Shown here: in pieces, positions 57,720 to 64,000 of the stretch
How positions within the stretch are numbered: the first letter of the stretch is position 1
How the letters are laid out: each line of letters begins with the position of its first letter
Assembly: GCA_945859605.1 (NCBI GenBank)
Contig: OX243814.1
Location: 28,562,885-28,626,884, forward strand
Origin: Lumbricus rubellus
Taxonomy: Eukaryota; Annelida; Clitellata; Crassiclitellata; Lumbricidae
Length of the DNA stretch: 64,000 bases
Direction of reading: 5' to 3'
Notes under the pieces: generated by a model
Databases searched by the model: none
Told to the model about the DNA's origin: nothing
Seen by the model: only the letters and a program-made list of their open reading frames with translations
Made by a program: the position numbers and the translations under genes

Positions 57720-60700
57720 CTGGAAGCAAGTTTTAAAAGTGAGATACTCCACGGCAATGACATGCTTCGTTTAAATAAAGATTCTTATGAATTCACGCGT
57801 AGAAATTTAACTGCAACATGATCTTATTATACCAGTGGTTCCCAACGTCTAGAGTAGCTATATACGGGATTAAGCTCTTCCAGCGCAATATCATACATTT
57901 TGGCACGGAACGGGTGATCTGCCGAACAATGGCCTACAGGAGTTTAGTGCACACTGCACATTTTCCATCTAACTGTAGATGGAAGATGTGAGGAGGATAT
58001 AAGGGCCAGACTGGGAATGGCGAAGGGAGTATTGTCAGGCATGAGTACGGTATGGAAGAACAGAAGCATCACCATACCAACTAAACTGCGACTGTTGAGG
58101 ACGCTAATATGGCCAATTGCAACATATGGAGCGGAGTCGTGGACGTACAGGAAGAGTTAAGTTGAGAAGAAGAATTAAGGCTTTTGAAACGACATCTTAC
58201 AGAAGAGTATTAACACATTGACCGCCAGCTACGAGATATCTCGTAGTTAAACCAGTCATTTAACATGGCGTGTAGGCGGTGAATATGTTAAGAATACCAT
58301 GGACGGCTAAGAGAAGGAATGAGGAGGTGCTACAGGAGGTGGGTGGCGAACGGCTGTGGGGAGAGGTGGTAGGGAGGAAGCTAAGTTACTTTGGTCACAT
58401 CATGAGGAAGGAAAACTGTCTCGAGAAAGATATAATCACGGGAGAAACGGAGGGAAAGAAAGAGGAGACGTGGAAGACCGCGTAGGATGTGGATCGACGA
58501 TGTGAAAGAATGGACCGGGATGACAATGGAGCAGGCGATTCGAGCAGCGCAGCAGAGATCTACATGGAAACAAATCGTCCTTTGTGCCGCCAAAGTTCGG
58601 AACGAATAAGGCACCGACGACGACGACGCACAGGTTTTTAAAAGTACGAAAACCAATCTTCTGCACTTCCACCTCTGTGGCTTGGTAGCTCGTCATGAAT
58701 GGATGTCGTATTCATAAGCTATCCTTATCATAATACGACAGACAAATAACTCATAATGTTGATGTCTGCTACTCATGGGGTACATACAGCAAAACTTTGT
58801 ACTGTTGAGCTTCCAGTCAAATCAAATAGAATAAATGGCCAAGTCATAGCCAATGTAAACACATACAAATGTAGCTCTGCTTTATTGGGCTTGCTTTATA
58901 TTGAAGTCCCATTTACTTCTAATGCACTTTCTGATCCTATATACACAGTGGGCAGACAGACACTTTAAGTCACAGGGCCAATCTGCAGCTCGATGCTACT
59001 GGCCTAGTTGTAACTGACTAATCAATCAATAACATAATTGAATAGAAATGTCATCGGGTCCAATACATGCGTCATTTGGTAGGCGACTATAAACAGCAAT
59101 CTGCCATGAAACACATACATATATAATACAAAATAATATATAATACTATTGATCTTTCAGCTTCAGTTCTCATTGTTCTTAATACAGTCTTATTCGACTG
59201 AGATTGGACTGGGAGCGCTCCTGAGTAGTTACCTTGAAGGCCAAATGAAGGGGCGCTATATCAAATTGCCAGAAAATAAAAAAATAAAGAAATAGATCAA
59301 ACATATATAAGGCCTAAAAAATGTAGGCCTAGTAAATAAAATACCTTATCTGATTTCTCATTGTTTTCTCCTGTGTGCATAACCATTGCTGTTATACCCG
59401 ATTCCTGACATCTCTGCGCCAGTACACGACCTATATTCTGAGCGGCTGATAAATCGGTCATACTGTAAAGAAAACGGTTTCTTTTCAAGTCATTTAAAAA
59501 CTCGAGACACCATAAATAAACTAGTTTTACACCAGCAATACAAATGAATTAACAAACAAATAAAAAAAGTTTCATCAGTTTTATTTATTTATTTCTCGTA
59601 TTTACTAAAGCACACCTTCAAGCTCTCTACTAAGTGATGCTCCAAACTATAGCGTGCAAACCCCATATTTGGTAAATTGTACAATGTTCGTTATATTCAA
59701 ATTATAATTATATACACCAAGTGCTGTAAAAGAAAGTGACGTCACGCAGTAGTGTCTGACCTGTAGAGACGGCGAGCAATGGCCAGTTCTTTGGTAGACG
59801 CAGTGACGACTCTCGTACCAGAAGAATGCTCGACGTAGGCAGTAGTGTGGCGATTGGTTCGTTCAAACACGACCCTGCAAACGAAGAGTCACCAGTGCAG
59901 GTGAGTTACACAATAGAAGTCTTGGCTAAAACAATTAAGAGTCGAATAATGACTTGACCGATCATACTCCAAAGCAAGTCTGTCACTCAGACAAATGGCA
60001 TCGTGATTGTAGTCAAAAGAACTTGCATTTTCAAACTGTAGAGACCAGGATGACCATCAAATACTTATGTCTAAAATAATGTGGAATGATCTTATTTATA
60101 CACGTACAACTTCCTAAATTCACGGCCATGTGGCATGACATGTACTAGTACAGAAATCTTTTCAATAACCATATAATGCATAACGTAGATTGACAGAGCA
60201 CAGCAAAGCAATCTTTATACTCTCTTAGAACTCGCTGGTGAGAATTGAGAAGAACCACACTAAGATTTATTGATTGGAAATGGATTTTTCACATTAGGAT
60301 ACTGCATAGATGACTTGACTGACACAAAGATTTCAGTAATTTCACTAAGCTTTTAATTTAATTCACATCTTTAAGTACCGATTATCGTATCAATGTATTA
60401 TAATTATGTTTTATGATGTACATCCCATTGTGCATCCCATTGTGCATTAGTGTTAATAAAGAATGCACTTACTTAGGCCTAAAAAAAATGTTGTGTTTCC
60501 GGTAACAGAGCTAAAAAAAATTGGGTAGGTAGGTCGGAAAATATTTTTATTTTGTAAAATATTTTTATGCAGTGACTATCCGAAAAAGTATACCCCACTA
60601 GTCTTTTTTGCACGCTGAAACAAAGTACGTGTTCTAAGCAAGTATAAACTGCCTATTTCCCGACTGTCTGCACCTAAAACTGCTCTAGAAACAGTCCTAT

Positions 60701-63157
60701 TAATTTCATTTTGTTGACGTCTCTTATGTTATGTCAATACAACTGTTAAATTTTTTTTTTTTATTTAAAAAAAAAAATTTTTTACAAAAATATTTGGGTC
60801 GCGGCCGTAAAAATGGGTCGGTCGCGTTACCGGAAACACAACAATTTTTTTACGCCTTACTTGCTAACTGACTTGCAACTCAGACAAGAATAATACACAT
60901 TCCATCACTCAAGCAGGCTATGCTGGCCACAATAGTTAGGCCAAGTAGTTAAGCAGGACATCTTAAAGTAGCCTTAATGTAGACTATTTAACAATAAACA
61001 CCAAGACAGACCACCTGTGATAGAAATCTCGAGGAGGGTACTGAAATCTCCAACCTAAACGTCTCCATGCTATTCCTAGAAACTCCAGATTCCTACAAAA
61101 AAAGAACAGGAACCATCGTCATGCAAGTTGTTACATCGTTTAGCAATTACTTGAAGGGTAAAACAATGTTGCTTTCACCTAATTATTATCAACGTGCTGA
61201 AGTCCATAGTTAAATAGAACAGTTTTAGTCACTTCAAATTCATTGAATGAAGTTTCAACATGTAACGTAACAAATAATTAATTAAATGCTAATACAGCTC
61301 TGACAAATATTATGTCAGTGATCAGAATTATTTACAGCGTGGGCACCTTCGGCGATTCTCTCTTGAAGAGGTGCTATATAAATGCAGGATTACATTTACT
61401 GTAGATCATTAGTGAAAAAGAACTGAACACTTGAATATCCTACACTCTGCACTTGGGAGATAAGCATTTGATCTACCATTTATGACATGCATAAACATTA
61501 TTAAATTTATAAGTTTTTAATGATTCCTAAACCAGTTGAGTAATATATGACCGTGCAAACTTATTGCGGCCACTACCAGTCCACCCTTAAGCAGTGGCGT
61601 AACTAGGAACTCGGGGGCCCCTAGACAAAATATGAAGGTGGGGCCCTCTCCCTAGGGCACTTATTGAAATGTATTATTACTTATTAATTTACTGAAGTGC
61701 TGATGTATAGTTATGAATAAGGTACTATAGTACAAATTACAGTAAGGCCTAAAAATTAGTGTTTCCGGTAACCCGATCGACCTTCTTTTATTGCCGCGAC
61801 TAAAATAATTTTGTAAAAAGATTTATTTAGAAACAAGTTTAATAAAAAAAATTTAGAAAATTTTTTTAATTTAACAAAAAAATTTTTTTGCATTTGTATT
61901 GAAATAGGCAGTTTATACTTGCTTAGAACACGTATACTTTGTTGCAGCGTATACCTTTCTGCAAAAAATACTAGTCGGGTATACTTTTTCGGATAGTCAC
62001 TGCATAAAGATATTTTACCAAAATAAAAATAAAATTCGACCTACCTACCCAATTGTTTAGCTCTTTTACCGGAAACACAATATTTTTTTAGGCCTAAACT
62101 GTAAGTTCCTAACATTTATCAAACAATGAGATGCGCAATTTATTTCACGGAAATAAGTTTCTCTAAAATAATGTCAACACCATGACGTCTTTTCGGGTTG
62201 ACGGAACTTGACGGGTTCTCGGGTAACCGTACGGACTACTGAGAGTCTGACACAGTATCGTCTACTTAGTCTACTACAATATTTATTTAACATATTTTTT
62301 CTGAGTCTTGCACACTCGGGGGCCCCTCTGGGGCCTCTACACTCGGGGGCCCCCTAGACTTTGTCTACCCAGTCTACCCTATTGCTACGCCACTGCCCTT
62401 AAGCCTATCCATGAGTGTAGCAGAATATAAACATACAGAAAATGTGATATTGTGAGTTTTGCATTGGAAGGAGTTAGTAACGCCCCTCCTCACTCACTCA
62501 CCTGGGGTTGCGGTTTACAAACTGCTTCTCGACCTTAGGCTGGCTTTGTGGTGGAGTCGAGTCAACGGATAAATGTCGGCAAAATGTCTTGCCGATAAGC
62601 GAAGCTGAAACAGGTCATAACATGCTTGTCTAAATTTCTTAATGAAATAGCAAATAAAAAATTGCAATCTTCTATACCCTTTACATTTATATGTTTGCAA
62701 AATTATTTTACTATCACCATAACTTAGAAGATTTGGAAGCTTCATAAGGTCCAACCACCAATCCTTTTTTGGGGGGTGGATGGGGGGGTGGGTGGTGGTG
62801 CACTGGATAACAAACTGTCTGGTATAGAGATCAGCAAAGCTTAGTTCCATTCCCAAATCCCACATAGGATAGACGTGCTTTTTAGGCTGCTTTTAGCAAC
62901 GTTGTATTGTGGGCTGTCTGTTCTGTTAGTAGCTAGGATTGGTCTTAATTAAGATAACTGTACAAAGTCTGTATACTGTAACTGGTTGCGATCTGTTAAA
63001 CGGATTGTCGAATAAACGCAAAAATTAATATAAATTATTATTATATTAAATATTTTATTATTTTTCCTATTGCTGTACTTCAACAAATGTCTTATTTAGG
63101 CCTCCTTACCTAGAACTTGTGTCAAGTTCTTGTTAATTACTTACTTACTGAGCACAT
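57456..63157 (-). CDS. MRPL18: mitochondrial ribosomal protein uL18m (MRPL18)
   Basis: Component of the mitochondrial large ribosomal subunit. Exons in transcript order: 63157-63145 (tentative), 62604-62502, 61092-61015, 59874-59761, 59462-59345, 57719-57456. They total 690 nt (229 residues plus stop), and all phases agree (1, 2, 2, 2, 0). Recognised from FVNRNPRNLEFLGIAWRR, then FERTNRHTTAYVEHSSGTRV, VTASTKELAIARRLY, NIGRVLAQRCQESGI and ALLDGGVDLTEPEEV, which follow the order of animal MRPL18 proteins. The N-terminal stretch (SLIGKTFCRHLS) looks like a mitochondrial targeting sequence. About 50 extra basic residues follow the usual C-terminus near TEPEEV. Exon 1 is only 13 nt (MCSV) and is the least certain; it uses the second of two overlapping GTAAGT donors. 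Intron 4 contains a LINE, a SINE tail and a mini-MITE. Confidence 0.92.
57985..58625 (+). pseudogene. LINE reverse-transcriptase C-terminal fragment
   Basis: Frames encode RARLGMAKGVLSGMSTVWKN, PTKLRLLRTLIWPIATYGAE, YRRVL-RIPWTAKRRNEEVL, KLSYFGHIMRKENCLEKDI and WIDDVKEWTGMTMEQAIRAA, the familiar C-terminal end of endonuclease/RT LINEs. Frameshifts are present and a 74-bp MITE splits it at TTAA. It lies in MRPL18 intron 5 (between exons 5 and 6), antisense. Confidence 0.85.
58214..58287. mobile_element. 74-bp piggyBac-type mini-MITE inside the LINE
   Basis: CACATTGACCGCC ... GGCGGTGAATATG with imperfect TIRs, flanked by TTAA at 58210-58213 and 58288-58291. Removing it together with one TTAA joins YRRVL to RIPWT in frame. 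A palindrome TACGAGATATCTCGTA lies inside. Confidence 0.8.
59208..59275 (+). mobile_element. SINE/L2 3' tail fragment
   Basis: 'gggagcgctcctgagtag...ccttgaagg...gaaggggcgctatatcaa' matches the family tail only. It lies between MRPL18 exons 5 and 6. 58630-59200 holds nothing else recognisable. Confidence 0.65.
59345..59462 (-). CDS. MRPL18: MRPL18 exon 5
   Basis: Acceptor ccgttttctttacag, donor GTATTT. Encodes MTDLSAAQNIGRVLAQRCQE through NNEKSDK, ending in phase 0. Confidence 0.93.
59761..59874 (-). CDS. MRPL18: MRPL18 exon 4
   Basis: Acceptor cgtttgcag, donor GTCAGA. Encodes VVFERTNRHTTAYVEHSSGT through LAIARRLY, phase 2 to 2. Confidence 0.93.
60474..60858. mobile_element. MITE family B copy 1 (GTGTTTCCGGTAAC ends)
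   Basis: TIRs TTGTGTTTCCGGTAAC (60491-60506) and inverse (60826-60841), next to 'aggcctaaaaaaa'. An inverted, diverged copy is at 61744-62099. It lies in MRPL18 intron 3. Confidence 0.7.
61015..61092 (-). CDS. MRPL18: MRPL18 exon 3
   Basis: Acceptor tttttttgtag, donor GTGGTC. Encodes NLEFLGIAWRRLGWRFQYPP and RDFYH, phase 2 to 2. Confidence 0.9.
61340..61395 (+). mobile_element. L2-type 3' tail fragment
   Basis: 'tctcttgaagaggtgctatataaatgc' matches the shared LINE/SINE tail. Confidence 0.5.
61592..62395. mobile_element. hAT-type element with nested MITE
   Basis: Begins CAGTGGCGTAACTAGG and ends ATTGCTACGCCACTG. Flanked by the perfect 8-bp CCCTTAAG (61584-61591, 62396-62403). It contains family B copy 2 (61744-62099). 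It lies in MRPL18 intron 2. Confidence 0.9.
61744..62099. mobile_element. MITE family B copy 2, inverted and nested
   Basis: 'agtgtttccggtaac' near 61758 and inverse near 62066-62081. The internal 'ggatagtcactgcat' and 'gcagtttatacttgctt' segments match copy 1 in inverse orientation. Confidence 0.75.
62502..62604 (-). CDS. MRPL18: MRPL18 exon 2
   Basis: Acceptor atgacctgtttcag, donor GTGAGT. Encodes the targeting-like N-terminus through VNRNP; the split Arg codon joins to NLEFLG in the next exon. Confidence 0.85.
63145..63157 (-). CDS. MRPL18: MRPL18 exon 1 (tentative)
   Basis: ATGTGCTCAGTAA then GTAAGT. Chosen because it gives the phase 1 that exon 2 needs. Another start upstream or a different small exon is possible. 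Confidence 0.4.
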
Positions 63158-63159
63158 TG

Positions 63160-64000
63160 CATTGATGGGATGCGGTTCATAAGGTCGCAACGTTCTACTA
63201 TAGAGATTTCTTGGGCGGCTATATTGCTTACATGGACAAACACGCAGTCTTCGTGATTACCAATTACAAAAGTCTCCCCTCTACAAAAGCTTGAGCACGA
63301 AATTGTAGTTCAGTTCCTAACTATTCAACTGTGTGCTTTTATAGTAAGCTGCATCCCTGACAATTAGATTTGTTGAAATAAACGAATACTGATTGATTGC
63401 TTGATTGATCATGTCCTTAATTCAACTCAAAATGTACACAGAAACTTTATTATCGCTCACCATCAAAACTCAACGAAATCTTTAGTATTTTTTGCATCGG
63501 CAATCGAGCTAAACACGATAAAGTTGACATAAAGCTTTGGGCACTCATCTCCGCTAACTGTTTTAGATAACAGTCCTTGAATTATAGCAAGAACACGTTT
63601 ATTTTGCTGCTTTTGCAACTATGTTACCAACGCAAGGTCGACAAATCAGTGAACCATAGACATCTTACATTTACTTAGTCTGACTTAGTCTATGATTCGA
63701 AGTTCGATCCGGAAGCCGCCTATCAGGGTTGCCACTCATAGCTTTTTCCACCTAGATCTAGGTTTTTTCGGCCTTATCTAGGTTTCTAGGTTTTTTCTCA
63801 GGATCTAGCCTTTTTTTCACACGGCGATTTTTTCCCTTTTTTACGCATAAAAATTGGCTTTTCTAGGTGAAAATGCACAAAAGACGTGAAAAAAATCGAA
63901 AATTTTGTGAATACGGACCCCAAAAGTTATAGATTTATTTTTGGAACGAAAGACTTAAAAAGGTCATCAGAAATTTTTCTCGAGAAAGGAAGCAAATTTT
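63160..64000. other. unassigned DNA upstream of MRPL18
   Basis: Presumably contains the MRPL18 promoter, but no clear TATA box. From about 63725, 'cagggttgccactcatag' and repeated 'tctaggtttt' look like the start of another hAT-type element cut by the window end. Confidence 0.4.

Overview
This is a eukaryotic, animal-type window. The genes are split by GT-AG introns, and most of the DNA is transposons, microsatellites and tRNA-derived SINEs. The palindrome TAGGCCTA and close variants recur throughout. The mix of a C-type lectin receptor, an animal mitoribosomal protein, L2-like LINE tails, Ty3/gypsy elements and hAT, Tc1/mariner, PIF and piggyBac-type elements suggests a marine invertebrate. 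An echinoderm or another non-vertebrate deuterostome is my guess, with low certainty.

Three host genes can be assembled exon by exon with consistent splice phases. All lie on the minus strand. (1) A transmembrane C-type lectin receptor (7850-32726, 8 exons, 482 codons plus stop) has a signal peptide, one C-type lectin domain, a short acidic stalk, a TM helix and a 250-residue tail. The tail carries seven tyrosine motifs, including two YxxM, a YDIP and a C-terminal ITAM-like pair. (2) An uncharacterised 393-residue protein is built from three coding exons (37555-42867). (3) Mitochondrial ribosomal protein uL18m/MRPL18 (57456-63157) has six exons.

Two LTR retrotransposons dominate the rest. 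Element 1 (12028-23058, minus strand) lies in intron 4 of the lectin receptor. It has LTRs of about 2.15 kb, a gag ORF whose first 227 codons lie inside the LTR, a PBS-like site inside that ORF, no pol, and about 4.3 kb of ORF-poor DNA. Element 2 (43478-52982, plus strand) is an apparently intact Ty3/gypsy element. It has 1062-bp LTRs that look identical, a 1657-codon gag-pol ORF, and an additional downstream ORF with a C2HC zinc finger. It sits in a (CTA)n microsatellite.

Region by region: 1-7849 holds microsatellites, MITEs and unassigned DNA; 7850-10982 the 3' half of the lectin receptor; 11-23 kb element 1, carrying a Tc1-type insertion; 23.4-32.7 kb the ectodomain exons, whose introns hold a degenerate mariner, a TA-flanked element, SINEs and a retroposon; 33-42.9 kb a PIF-type element, a mariner, a hAT element and the uncharacterised gene; 43.5-53 kb element 2; 53-57.4 kb an L2 LINE end, hAT elements and a possible promoter; 57.4-63.2 kb MRPL18, with a LINE and nested elements in its introns; the last part is unassigned.
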